DNA of 44,682 nucleotides from Armatimonadota bacterium (GTDB lineage Bacteria; Armatimonadota; Zipacnadia; UBA1398; JAKPQA01). The stretch covers positions 1-44,682 of the forward strand of contig JAKPQA010000220.1 of the NCBI GenBank assembly GCA_029547025.1. The letters run 5' to 3'. Positions 37,014 through 44,682 of the stretch are shown here, piece after piece. Below the pieces are notes generated by a model. The model worked only from the letters and a program-made list of their open reading frames with translations, was not told the origin of the DNA and made no database searches. Within the stretch, counting starts at the first letter, position 1. Every line of letters starts with the position of its first letter. The position numbers and the translations under genes are program-made.

Positions 37014-38624
37014 TCACGTACTCCTGTTCGCTTCTCTGGTGTTCGCCGTCTTGGACTTCTCGGGCTTGGGAAGCTCCGCGCGGATTTCGAAGTCATAGAC
37101 GGTGCGGCCAGAGACCTTGACGGCGCTCGAGTGTGTGGGGCGGACCGACGTGAAACGATCCAGTCCCCGCAGCGCATCCACGGCATCGGCCACTGCGGCA
37201 TTTGAGAGCGCGCGTCCCCGCAGCGTGACCTCCTTGCCGCGCTCACATGTCCAGGTGCGCAGGCTTAGGTCGGGTGGCAGGACATCACACATCTCGCCGA
37301 ACAGCCCAAACCAGTCGGCCGACGGATCCTGTACCCGGGCGGCGATCTGCCGGTACTGCTCCAGATCGGCCAACGATGCGCTCTCGTCACCGCGTCCCGT
37401 CAGGTCCAGCCGCGCGATGCGGTTTTCCAGACGCTCGAGCCTCTCCTTGTCGCGTTGGAGGCCCGAGTTCACCGTCGCGCATGTCACGGCCAGCAGAGTG
37501 AGAAAGGCCACCCACGCTAGCACCCACACGCGGGACATCGACACCGGACCCCGAGCTGACACGTCCGCCGGGCGCAGGTTCACCTGCAGCGCCGCCTCGC
37601 CCAGCCCCTGCAGCGCGAGTCCTACGGCGTTGGCGAAGGCGGGTCCGTGCCGCGCCGTTACGGCATGGTCATCGATGGGCAGCGACGCGAGCGGATCGAG
37701 AACCGTGACCGGCAGCTGCAGTCCGGCGCCCAGTGCGGCAGTGATGCCCGGCATCTCCGCGCCCTGGCCGCAGAGCACGACCGACTCGATGCGCGGCTTG
37801 GTTCCGTCCTGGTGGTGTGCGTCGATCACGCGCCGGAGCTGCTCGAACAGCCGAGTCAGCCAGGCACGCGTGGCGGGCATGTCCGCGGGCGGGAGGCCCG
37901 TCTCCGGGTCAAACGGTATCTCATGCGTCCGTTTGTGGTTCTCCGCCTCGTGCGGATCCATCTTCAGGTCTTCCGCCAGGCTTTCGGTCAGCCCGTCGCC
38001 TCCATGCCGGAGCGAGAGCGATGTGACCAAAGCGCCCTCGGCCACCACCAGAACCTCGGTGCAGCGCGCGCCGAGGTCGACCACCAACTGCGTCGCCATC
38101 CTCCGTTCGGGCATGGCGGCCATGAGGCAGTTGTAGAGGGCCAGGCTCGACACCGCCAGCTCGGTGGGCGCCACCCCCGCGCTCGCGAAGAAGCCCATCC
38201 GGCCCTGGAGGCTCTCCACCGGACATGCCGCAATCACGACATCGGCCAGGTCGCCATGCGCCCCGGATGAGGCATACCCAAGCTGCACCGAGTCGATCGG
38301 AAACGGCACCAAGGTTTCGGCCTCATAGCGGACCATCTGGTCCAGGTCGGCTGGTCTGGACACCGGAAGCCGAACCGACCGGACGGTGGACTGGCCTCGA
38401 TCGACACTGCAGACCGTGGCACCTGGTCTCAGTCCGGCTGTGGCCACGTGACCGCGGAGCAGCAGGTCTGGCTGTTCGACGCTATAAGGGTCGTCGGCGG
38501 AGCGGCGCACCGGGATGATGGCGGCGTGGTCGATGCGGTAATCACGCCCCACGCGCCGTATCTGGACCACCTTGATGGACTGGGAGCCCAGATCGACCCC
38601 CATGCTCGACTTGGCTCTGCCCAC
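37014..38624 (-). CDS. gspL: GspL: PilM-PilN-type fusion
   Basis: A 536-residue protein. Residues 1-345 are an actin-like PilM domain (MGVDLGSQSIKVVQIRR, VVDLGARCTEVLVV, VVLCGQGAEMPGI) that in T4P binds the cytoplasmic tail of PilN. A membrane helix at about 366-386 (RVWVLAWVAFLTLLAVTCATV) and a periplasmic ferredoxin-like PilN domain with a short coiled coil (RDKERLERLENRIARLDL) follow in the same chain. GspL of classical T2SS is exactly this fusion, recruiting the GspE ATPase. ATG at 38624; it follows the gspK stop by 3 bp. Confidence 0.9.
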   Translation of the reverse strand: MGRAKSSMGVDLGSQSIKVVQIRRVGRDYRIDHAAIIPVRRSADDPYSVEQPDLLLRGHVATAGLRPGATVCSVDRGQSTVRSVRLPVSRPADLDQMVRYEAETLVPFPIDSVQLGYASSGAHGDLADVVIAACPVESLQGRMGFFASAGVAPTELAVSSLALYNCLMAAMPERRMATQLVVDLGARCTEVLVVAEGALVTSLSLRHGGDGLTESLAEDLKMDPHEAENHKRTHEIPFDPETGLPPADMPATRAWLTRLFEQLRRVIDAHHQDGTKPRIESVVLCGQGAEMPGITAALGAGLQLPVTVLDPLASLPIDDHAVTARHGPAFANAVGLALQGLGEAALQVNLRPADVSARGPVSMSRVWVLAWVAFLTLLAVTCATVNSGLQRDKERLERLENRIARLDLTGRGDESASLADLEQYRQIAARVQDPSADWFGLFGEMCDVLPPDLSLRTWTCERGKEVTLRGRALSNAAVADAVDALRGLDRFTSVRPTHSSAVKVSGRTVYDFEIRAELPKPEKSKTANTREANRST

Positions 38625-38627
38625 GGT

Positions 38628-40088
38628 TCACCGCTCCGCGTAACGCAGTATGTTCGGCTGGTCCCCCGATACGTCGACAGTACAGCGGATCAGCTTCACG
38701 ATGCCCGACTGGGGCACCTGGCCCAGCGCTTCGATGGTGAAGACGTACGATCGGACTGTCAACGCGCCGGCGATCTCAGAGAAGACCTCTTGGTTGATGC
38801 CATCGATCTCGAGGAGCTGGGCGATGTTCGCGAAAGCGCCCTGGCTCTGACGCCATCGCACGATCTCTTCAGCCAGGTTCTCGTTCAATCCGGCCACTGC
38901 CGCCAAGACCTCGACGGGTGCCGTGTTGATGTTCACCAGCCCATATCGGATTCCCTCATCGGTCGTGGTCACCCGGTCTGCAATGCGGCTCAGGTCATCC
39001 GTGGTGATCCCCTCGACACTGAGAAGGTCTGCCAGTGACGCGAAGGCTTGCTCCTGCTCGGCCTCGCGCCCGGTGGTGGGCGCCGGTGTAACCGGCGCCG
39101 GCTGCTCCCCGCCGAACTGGAGTAGCTCAGACGGCAGTCCGGTTTGCATGTCAGGCATGTCAAGGTCGGAGGGTATCGACCCCGCGCCAGTGGGCATGTC
39201 ATCCGAGGGAACCTGTCGTCCGGTCGCGCGGCCGGTGGGCTCGGTCGGGGCGCTGGGCAAGCCCGGGACGGTGGGACTGACGGGCGCGCCGCTGCCACCG
39301 CCCGTGGGCGCGCTGCGTCTGCCGTGCTCGTCGCGGTACGCGATGATGGCCTGGATCTGCTCCTCAGACAGGTACTCGCCCAGGGCTTCCGAGAGTGCCT
39401 GCTGGTCCGCTGTGTTGATGTTGACGCGCTTTTCGCCCTCGGAGTCCAGGTTGCTGTCGATGCTCGTCACGGTCAGGAGGTCAACCAGTCCGCGGACCTC
39501 GCCCGAGCGGCGGGGAACGTTGAGCAGTCCCGCATCACCCCAGAGCTTCTCGAGGGTCATCCCGCGGACAAGCCCCAGCTCTTCGACGCTGGTCACCGCG
39601 CCGTTTCGGGCCGAGTACGACGGCGTCAGGCCCTGGTAGTAGAACGACTCGCAGCCATCCGGGCGCGTCTCGTCGTCTTCGTCGATCCAGTCCATGACGG
39701 CGGCGGCGAGCCGCTCATCGTCGAGGAGCAGCCCCCACTGCTCCTCTGTGGCTCGGTTCACGTCCAGCTTTCCGCCCTCGTCGAAGATCCTCACACGGTA
39801 GGTCCCGCGGTCGAAGTCTATCTCGTCCTCTTCGGAAGTGCGGTCATCCCATCCGGTCTCGGCGCCCGTGTACTGGTGGTGGCCCTCGATGAGCCGTGCC
39901 AGCGTGATCTCCAGGCCCGCCCGTGCCAGGCCGAGAGCCACCAGCTCGTCCGAGAAGTTGGCCGACAGGTGCGTGTTCGTCTGCACCGTCAGCGCGTAGG
40001 TGGCCGCGACCATGCCCAAGATGGCCAGAACCCACAGGGTCACGGCCAGCGCAACCCCTCGGCTGTGGCGGTTCTGGCGAGCTCGCAT
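38628..40088 (-). CDS. gspK: Minor pseudopilin GspK
   Basis: A 486-residue minor pseudopilin. The cleavage site is SRG/VALAVTLWVLA, with Val/Ala at the +1/+5 region and no Glu5, as known for GspK, which caps the pseudopilus. The large alpha-helical/HhH-like domain includes YRVRIFDEGGKLDVNRATEEQW and two VNINTA motifs. It is longer than the usual ~320 residues because of a Pro/Gly/Ser-rich insert (about 265-345) that contains VPSDDM, IPSDLDM and LPSELLQF. ATG at 40088 with GGGGGCGAGG upstream, 2 bp after gspJ. Confidence 0.9.
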   Translation of the reverse strand: MRARQNRHSRGVALAVTLWVLAILGMVAATYALTVQTNTHLSANFSDELVALGLARAGLEITLARLIEGHHQYTGAETGWDDRTSEEDEIDFDRGTYRVRIFDEGGKLDVNRATEEQWGLLLDDERLAAAVMDWIDEDDETRPDGCESFYYQGLTPSYSARNGAVTSVEELGLVRGMTLEKLWGDAGLLNVPRRSGEVRGLVDLLTVTSIDSNLDSEGEKRVNINTADQQALSEALGEYLSEEQIQAIIAYRDEHGRRSAPTGGGSGAPVSPTVPGLPSAPTEPTGRATGRQVPSDDMPTGAGSIPSDLDMPDMQTGLPSELLQFGGEQPAPVTPAPTTGREAEQEQAFASLADLLSVEGITTDDLSRIADRVTTTDEGIRYGLVNINTAPVEVLAAVAGLNENLAEEIVRWRQSQGAFANIAQLLEIDGINQEVFSEIAGALTVRSYVFTIEALGQVPQSGIVKLIRCTVDVSGDQPNILRYAER

Positions 40089-40090
40089 GG

Positions 40091-41140
40091 CTACCTCGCC
40101 CCCTCAAAGAGATCGGACGGGACGCCTCCGCCAGTGCCCGTGCCGCCTCCTACGCCGCCGGCACCGCCGCCGTCGAAGAACCCCGCCGGCGGACCACCGT
40201 CCACGCCGCCCATGAAGCCCGCCCCGGCATCGGGGAAGAAGCCACTTGGTGGGGCGCCGCCCGTGGGCTCGCCGGTCGTCGTGGAGGTGCTCGGCTCCGA
40301 CTCTCTCCCGGCCAGAGCCTCGCCCGGCGCCTTCACGCCCACGGTCTTCAGGTTCACCACGGCCGAAACGATCACGGGATCCTCAACCCCGGCCGCATCC
40401 GCCACCGAGAGCGTGACCTCGACGGACACGGGTGCCGTCTCGTCCTCCCACTCATCCGTCCACTCCTCGTTGGTGGAGTCGTAGTAGCGGAAGCTGAGAC
40501 TTCGCACCAGAGGCGAGAGCTGTTCGGTGATCCCCGATCGGGTCGAGTCCTCAGCCAGATCGAGGTACCGGTCCTCGGACCGCATGAGTCCCTGCTCGGG
40601 CGTTGCGTCGTCGAGGTCAAGGTAGTAGCGGACTCGCACGATGGCCGTGGGCGGCTGCGTCCCTCTGCGCCTGGGTCCTGCCACCGTGTCAAACTCGATC
40701 TCGTCGGCCTCCTCCAGGCCGGGTGGCCCGTTGGTACCCACCAGGGGAGGTGTCGCCTCCTCGGCCGGCTTCTCAGCCTCGCCGGACGTGGCAGGAACCG
40801 CGAAGTCATCCTCGCCAGCAGCCCGTGCGTCCGAGGGCCCCGCCGTGGTCGCCGCCTCCGCGCCGGCTTCCGCGGCTCCCTCGGTGCTCGTGCTGGACAC
40901 GCTCTGGGCCTGCTGGGCTTCGGGCTCGATGTAGATGGAGGACAGCTCGGCGGCGATCTGGTCGATGAGGGCCCGTGCGGTCTGGGTCATCTCGCCCCGG
41001 CGATCCACAATCTGAGTGGCGTTGCGGCCGGTCCGAAAGGTGGCGTACACGCCGCCCATCACGACCACCAGCAAGATCGAGACGACCATCACCTCGATCA
41101 GACTGAAGCCCGAGCGCGCACGACGACGAACGGGGGTCAT
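40091..41140 (-). CDS. gspJ: Minor pseudopilin GspJ
   Basis: A 349-residue minor pseudopilin with basic leader and type IV prepilin site RSG/FSLIEVMVVSILLVVV (Glu5 present), so it is processed by a prepilin peptidase encoded elsewhere. The globular domain contains RVRYYLDLDD and an SLSFRYYDSTNEEW strand typical of GspJ. A Glu/Ala-rich insert lies near 75-150. The C-terminal ~70 residues are Gly/Pro-rich with PPSGFF, PPAGFF and VPSDLF. The ATG at 41140 overlaps the gspI stop by 4 bp. GspI-J-K are known to form the tip complex of the pseudopilus. Confidence 0.9.
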   Translation of the reverse strand: MTPVRRRARSGFSLIEVMVVSILLVVVMGGVYATFRTGRNATQIVDRRGEMTQTARALIDQIAAELSSIYIEPEAQQAQSVSSTSTEGAAEAGAEAATTAGPSDARAAGEDDFAVPATSGEAEKPAEEATPPLVGTNGPPGLEEADEIEFDTVAGPRRRGTQPPTAIVRVRYYLDLDDATPEQGLMRSEDRYLDLAEDSTRSGITEQLSPLVRSLSFRYYDSTNEEWTDEWEDETAPVSVEVTLSVADAAGVEDPVIVSAVVNLKTVGVKAPGEALAGRESEPSTSTTTGEPTGGAPPSGFFPDAGAGFMGGVDGGPPAGFFDGGGAGGVGGGTGTGGGVPSDLFEGAR

Positions 41141-41727
41141 CGGCTCACCCCCCTGCGGCCCACGGGGGTGTTGGTGCGGCCGCCGACCGAGCTGAAGAAG
41201 TCGCCGAGCCCTGAGGGAATGCCGCCGCCACCCATGCCCGTCCCCGTGCCCATGCCGCCGGCCGGGAAGTCGCCCGTGCCCGCGGCGCCCAACGCACCCG
41301 TCTGCCCCCCGGCTTCCTCCTCCTCCTCCTGTCCCGCTTCCTCCTCGGCAGGGGGCTTGAACAACACCGTCTCGAGGCTCACGTCCCTGGGCAGCCCGGC
41401 CTCGGTCCAGCCGATGCGAACGCGCACACGTTTGAGGTTCTTGCCCTGCGGAACGTCCTCGATCTCGGTGTCCCAGGTGTAGCCCTTGTAGGGCTCCGCC
41501 ACATCGCCCGACTCGGCCCCATTGGTCAGTTCGGTCATCTCGTCCATCTCGGCGAGCTTCAGCCGAGCGATCAACGTGGCCGTGACCACCCGCTCCGACG
41601 AACCGGTCGAGCGTAACCCACGACTGAACACCTGGGTCAGGGCCACCAGGCCGATCGCCAGGATGGCCGTCGCCACAACCAGTTCCAGCAGGGTAAAGCC
41701 TGCACTATCACGGCGCCGCGCAGCCAT
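41137..41727 (-). CDS. gspI: Minor pseudopilin GspI
   Basis: A 196-residue minor pseudopilin: leader MAARRRDSAG, cleavage before FTLLELVVATAILAIGLVAL (Glu5 present), and a GspI-like globular domain including TLIARLKLAEMDEM and RVRVRIGWTEAGLPRD. The C-terminal ~60 residues are an acidic run (EEEAGQEEEEEAGG) followed by Gly-rich sequence with IPSGLGDFF. E. coli-type GspI lacks this tail (about 125 residues in total). It starts at ATG 41727, 3 bp after gspH. Confidence 0.9.
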   Translation of the reverse strand: MAARRRDSAGFTLLELVVATAILAIGLVALTQVFSRGLRSTGSSERVVTATLIARLKLAEMDEMTELTNGAESGDVAEPYKGYTWDTEIEDVPQGKNLKRVRVRIGWTEAGLPRDVSLETVLFKPPAEEEAGQEEEEEAGGQTGALGAAGTGDFPAGGMGTGTGMGGGGIPSGLGDFFSSVGGRTNTPVGRRGVSR

Positions 41728-41730
41728 GGG

Positions 41731-42474
41731 CTATTGAGACGCCCCGGTCGCTGCGCCACTTGAGGTGGTGGCCAACAACCGGGAGATCTCCTCCTTGCTC
41801 AGGAACTGGGGAACGCCAGTGATCGGGTCCACATGCACCCACAGGGCGTTGTCCGCAGTGTTGGTGAGCTCAATGTACGTGTCCTCGGCGGTGCCGTCGG
41901 GGTAGAACTCCACCCAGTCGGTCCCCGGGTTCCGCGTCGACCCGAGCTCCTCATCGCGCGTCGACCGGCGCTCGGTGTCCTCCTGGTCGGGGCGTCCGCC
42001 GACATACGAGAACGTGATACCAGTGGGAAGCTTGCGCTCTCGCCCCATGTGGCTTTGCACCGGGATCCACTCCCGCGTGGGCTCGGGAGTCACGCTCCCG
42101 CCACCGGGCCCGAGTGGCTGTCCTCTCCGTTCGGCCTCTTCGTCAGGGTCGACGAGCTCGGCCAACGAGTAGACGTGCTGGTGGGCATCCAGCATCACCC
42201 GGACCGGTCGGGCTCGAGTCACGGCGCGGCTCCGCGCCACGCGGCATGCCGACACCAGATTCCGGCAGCCGCTCCGGAGCCGCTCCTCGCGCATGCCGCT
42301 CATGAATGAGGGCATGGCCATACCCGCCAGCACGGCGATCAGCACCATCACCACCAGGAGCTCGGCGATGGTGAAGCCGCCCCAAGCCCTCTCGCGGGGC
42401 CGTCTACTGGAGGTCCTTGAGGCTGCTGATGTCCGCGTTGAACCCCTCGCCGCCCTCTTTGCCGTCTTTGCCAT
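41731..42474 (-). CDS. gspH: Minor pseudopilin GspH
   Basis: A ~247-residue prepilin-like protein. The processing site is WGG/FTIAELLVVMVLIAVLAGMAM with Glu5. The mature protein has a GspH-type beta domain (SGCRNLVSACRVARSRAVTRARPVRVMLDA...). ATG 42474 (or 42501) would give an unusually long 33-42-residue basic leader and make the gene overlap the end of gspG by about 70-98 bp. No start codon lies closer to the processing site, and neither ATG has a clear ribosome-binding site, so the true start is uncertain. The Pro-rich and Arg/Glu-rich insert near 100-165 is not typical. Confidence 0.8.
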   Translation of the reverse strand: MAKTAKRAARGSTRTSAASRTSSRRPRERAWGGFTIAELLVVMVLIAVLAGMAMPSFMSGMREERLRSGCRNLVSACRVARSRAVTRARPVRVMLDAHQHVYSLAELVDPDEEAERRGQPLGPGGGSVTPEPTREWIPVQSHMGRERKLPTGITFSYVGGRPDQEDTERRSTRDEELGSTRNPGTDWVEFYPDGTAEDTYIELTNTADNALWVHVDPITGVPQFLSKEEISRLLATTSSGAATGASQ

Positions 42475-42886
42475 AGGAGATGATCTCGAAGCCTTCGCCA
42501 TCGCCGCCGCGGACGTAGATCAGGTCGCGGCCCCAACCGTCCTTGGGCACCTTCTTGAGGTACGGCCCACGCCAGCTTCCCGTGGACTCGCTGCCCCCGC
42601 TCGGAGCCTCAACAAGCGCCTGGAGCCCCTGGTCCTGGGTCGGGTAGTCTCCCACGTGGAGCCGGTACTGCTCCAGCGAATCCTGCGCCTCCGCCAGATC
42701 GGCGATGGTTCGAGACTTCTTGGCTTCGTCGATCCGGTCCGGGACGTACTTCACGGCCAGTCCCGCCAGCAGCACGATGATGATCATGACCACGATGAGC
42801 TCCGTGATCGTGAAACCCCGCGCGTGCCGGCTGGCCTGGGCCCGGCGGTCTGTCCGCGCCATGCGTCTGGTCACTTCCTGAGCCAT
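42404..42886 (-). CDS. gspG: Major pseudopilin GspG
   Basis: A 160-residue major pseudopilin, which polymerises into the periplasmic pseudopilus that pushes substrates through the secretin. Basic leader of 24 residues, cleavage HARG/FTITELIVVMIIIVLLAGLAV (Glu5), then the family domain with DYPTQDQGLQALVEAP, GPYLKKVPKDGWGRDLIYV and GEGFEIISYGKDG, where Asp residues can bind calcium. The ATG at 42886 has GGGGGACGGGG upstream; ATG 42862 is an alternative. It overlaps gspH at its 3' end. Confidence 0.95.
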   Translation of the reverse strand: MAQEVTRRMARTDRRAQASRHARGFTITELIVVMIIIVLLAGLAVKYVPDRIDEAKKSRTIADLAEAQDSLEQYRLHVGDYPTQDQGLQALVEAPSGGSESTGSWRGPYLKKVPKDGWGRDLIYVRGGDGEGFEIISYGKDGKEGGEGFNADISSLKDLQ

Positions 42887-42907
42887 TACCCCGTCCCCCA
42901 ACACGTC

Positions 42908-44119
42908 TCACATTCCGACCTTCATCTGGAAGATCGGCAACAACATGGCCGAGATGATGAAGAACACCACAACCCCGAGTCCGGCGATCATGGCCGGGCC
43001 CATGATGGCGATGGCCGCCTTGGTGGCGGCATCGACCTCCATGTCGTACATGTCGGCCAGCGAGTTGAGCACTCCGTGCACGTTCCCCGTCTCCTCGCCC
43101 AACGCCACCATGTGCGGCACCAGTGCCGGGAAGACAGCCGCCTCGCGGAGCTGAGCCGAGATCATCTCGCCCTCGCGGATCCGGCCCCGCACCTCGTCCA
43201 GGGCCCTCGCCACCACCTCGTTACCCACCCCATCACGCACCACGGCGAAGGCCGTGAGCACGTCCACGCCGCCCTGCAGGAGCGTGGCCATGGTCCGCGC
43301 GAAGCGCGCCACGATGAACTTCTGCGTGAGCTTGCCGGTCACGCGGTTACGGAGTTTCACGCGGTCAATCTGGTAGTGCATGAAGGGCGTCCGCAGCCAC
43401 GCCCGGATCAGCCACTGGCCGATGGCCACCGCCAGCAACAGCTCCCACCAGTGGCCGCGCATGAAGGCCGACAGGGCCACCAGAACCTGAGTCGGACCGG
43501 GCAGCGCCTGTCCCAGCTCCTCATAGATCTCGACGAAGCGGGGGATCACAACCGTCACCAGCGACAGCACTCCGATGGTGCCCACCGTGATCACGAATAC
43601 CGGATAGGCCAGCATCGACCGGACGGCCACCCGTCGCTCTCGCTCGGTCTCGAGGAAGAGGGCGAGGCGACGCAGGATCTCGGCCAGTTGGCCGCTGGCC
43701 TCACCGGCTCGGACCATGCTCGAGTAGACTTTGGGGAACACCCGCGGATGCTTCTCGAGCGCGTCCGCGAGTGAAGAGCCACCCGACACATCGTCTCGCA
43801 CCTTCTGCAGGATCGCGGTCAGCGTTGGGCTCTCCGTGTGCTCAATGAGCGCGTCGAAGCATCGGATCATCGGAAGACCGGCTTTCACGAGGTCGGCCAG
43901 CTGACGCGTGAACGTGGTGAGATCCCCGTGGCTGACTCGGCTGAAGAGGCCCATCCGGATGCCCTCGGCCTCAGACCGGCCCTCGGCCTCTCGGACCTCG
44001 GTGGGGTAGTAGCCCATCCCCTTCAGCCGTCGCACGGCCGTGCGCTGGTCGTCTCCCTCAACCGCGCCCACCACACGGCGGCCCGTGGCGTCCAGCGCCA
44101 CATACTGGAAGCTGGGCAC
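42908..44119 (-). CDS. gspF: Type II secretion inner-membrane platform protein GspF
   Basis: A 403-residue polytopic protein that links the ATPase to the growing pseudopilus. The two T2SSF domains are seen at about 55-180 (RQLADLVKAGLPMIRCFDAL ... FPKVYSSMVRAGEASGQLAEIL) and 255-380 (FARTMATLLQGGVDVLTAF ... VPHMVALGEETGNVHGVL), each with following membrane helices. The GTG at 44119 gives the family start MPSFQYVALD, with GAAGGGGTGG upstream; it lies 1 bp behind the gspE stop. The first in-frame codons upstream (TTG 44140) would overlap gspE. Confidence 0.95.
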   Translation of the reverse strand: MPSFQYVALDATGRRVVGAVEGDDQRTAVRRLKGMGYYPTEVREAEGRSEAEGIRMGLFSRVSHGDLTTFTRQLADLVKAGLPMIRCFDALIEHTESPTLTAILQKVRDDVSGGSSLADALEKHPRVFPKVYSSMVRAGEASGQLAEILRRLALFLETERERRVAVRSMLAYPVFVITVGTIGVLSLVTVVIPRFVEIYEELGQALPGPTQVLVALSAFMRGHWWELLLAVAIGQWLIRAWLRTPFMHYQIDRVKLRNRVTGKLTQKFIVARFARTMATLLQGGVDVLTAFAVVRDGVGNEVVARALDEVRGRIREGEMISAQLREAAVFPALVPHMVALGEETGNVHGVLNSLADMYDMEVDAATKAAIAIMGPAMIAGLGVVVFFIISAMLLPIFQMKVGM

Positions 44120-44120
44120 T

Positions 44121-44682
44121 CTAGGCCACCCCTTCGACAACGATGGGCTTCTGGTTCTCCATCTCTTCCTGGGTCACCCGGATGATCTCCTCGACGCTCG
44201 TGACTCCGGCGATCACGCGCGAGATGCCATCCTGCCGCAGTGTCCGCATGCCCTGGCTGATGCTCTGCTCCCGGATCTCCCCGGTCGAGGCGCGGCGCAG
44301 GATCAGCCGTTCCACGGGCTCGCTCATGGTCAGAATCTCGAATACGGCCGTGCGGCCCCGATAGCCCGAGAACCGGCACTGATCGCATCCCCGCGGCCGG
44401 TACACGGTCTTCCCTTCGAGCAGCGCCGCCGCATCGCCCAGACGCGGGTACTCGCCCGCGTCGAACACCCACGGCTCCTTGCAGTTGTCGCACAACACCC
44501 GCACCAGGCGCTGCGCCACCGCGCCCACCAATGTGGAGGCCACCAGGAACGGCTCGATGCCCATGTCAACGAGTCGAGTCACCGCGCCGGGAGCGTCATT
44601 GGTGTGGAGGGTACTCAGAACCAGGTGGCCCGTGAGCGCCGAGTGGATCGCGATGTCCGCCGTCTCGTGGTCGCGGATCTCG
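44121..44682 (-). CDS. gspE: Type II secretion ATPase GspE (C-terminal part)
   Basis: The last 187 codons of the hexameric ATPase that drives pseudopilus assembly; the N-terminus and Walker A lie beyond the window edge. It opens with the Walker B/Asp-box context [19 protein letters not shown], then the His-box [12 protein letters not shown], the tetracysteine zinc site (CDNCKEP and [12 protein letters not shown]) and the C-terminal [15 protein letters not shown]. The four cysteines are characteristic of GspE/PilB. It is the most upstream T2SS gene in the window; the operon promoter is outside. Confidence 0.95.
   Translation of the reverse strand, partial: EIRDHETADIAIHSALTGHLVLSTLHTNDAPGAVTRLVDMGIEPFLVASTLVGAVAQRLVRVLCDNCKEPWVFDAGEYPRLGDAAALLEGKTVYRPRGCDQCRFSGYRGRTAVFEILTMSEPVERLILRRASTGEIREQSISQGMRTLRQDGISRVIAGVTSVEEIIRVTQEEMENQKPIVVEGVA

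Overview
The window is dense, high-G+C DNA (about two thirds G+C by eye) from a diderm bacterium: it encodes a type II secretion system (T2SS) with outer-membrane secretins, several lipoproteins and secreted beta-propellers. The mixture of sodium/solute symporter, GH-like protein, sialidase-like and SGNH hydrolases, FAD oxidoreductases, TolB-like propellers and hairpin repeats between genes suggests an uncultured polysaccharide-degrading lineage (Planctomycetota/PVC, Armatimonadota or similar). No rRNA marker is present, so the phylum is not settled. I saw no tRNA, rRNA, CRISPR array, transposase or prophage.

Layout. 1-66 is the tail of a membrane-anchored protein, followed by three hairpin repeat units (116-360). 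365-7254 (minus) is a transport/catabolic operon: SGLT-type symporter, GH-like secreted protein, alpha/beta hydrolase, a 3' fragment of a second symporter gene and a fumarate-reductase-type flavoprotein. Its leader carries a palindrome over a predicted -10 and a hairpin that could hide a Shine-Dalgarno sequence. 7490-7531 holds a textbook consensus promoter that points into the antisense strand of a HEAT-repeat gene. 8577-10322 encodes an unusual propeller-glycerophosphodiesterase fusion. ruvC and ruvA follow, separated by a long inverted-repeat element. Next is a lipoprotein with a possible caspase-like His/Cys pair and a TIG domain.

13893-19427 (minus) is an envelope cluster: polyprenyl-phosphate sugar transferase, Big_2/TolB-propeller lipoprotein, PEGA-like/propeller protein and SGNH hydrolase. 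dnaX (minus) and priA (plus) diverge from a 23-bp gap. priA is followed by def, fmt and a protein with three cysteine-free thioredoxin-like domains, which gives a replication-restart/N-formyl-methionine processing operon. Acylphosphatase, a DJ-1/PfpI lipoprotein and rpsT/murJ (overlapping divergent promoters) follow.

30223-44682 (minus) is a nearly complete T2SS operon read as gspE(partial)-F-G-H-I-J-K-L-M-C-D-D. It has T4P-like features (a PilM-PilN fusion as GspL, a PilO-like GspM, a PDZ-less GspC/PilP-like protein), two tandem secretin paralogues, and short P-S-[DGE]-[LF] motifs repeated in Gly/Pro-rich segments of all three tip pseudopilins (I, J, K). The prepilin peptidase and the N-terminal part of GspE lie outside the window. 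The secretion machine, secreted hydrolases, propellers and symporter would fit a cell that breaks down polymers outside the cell and imports the products; that link is inference.
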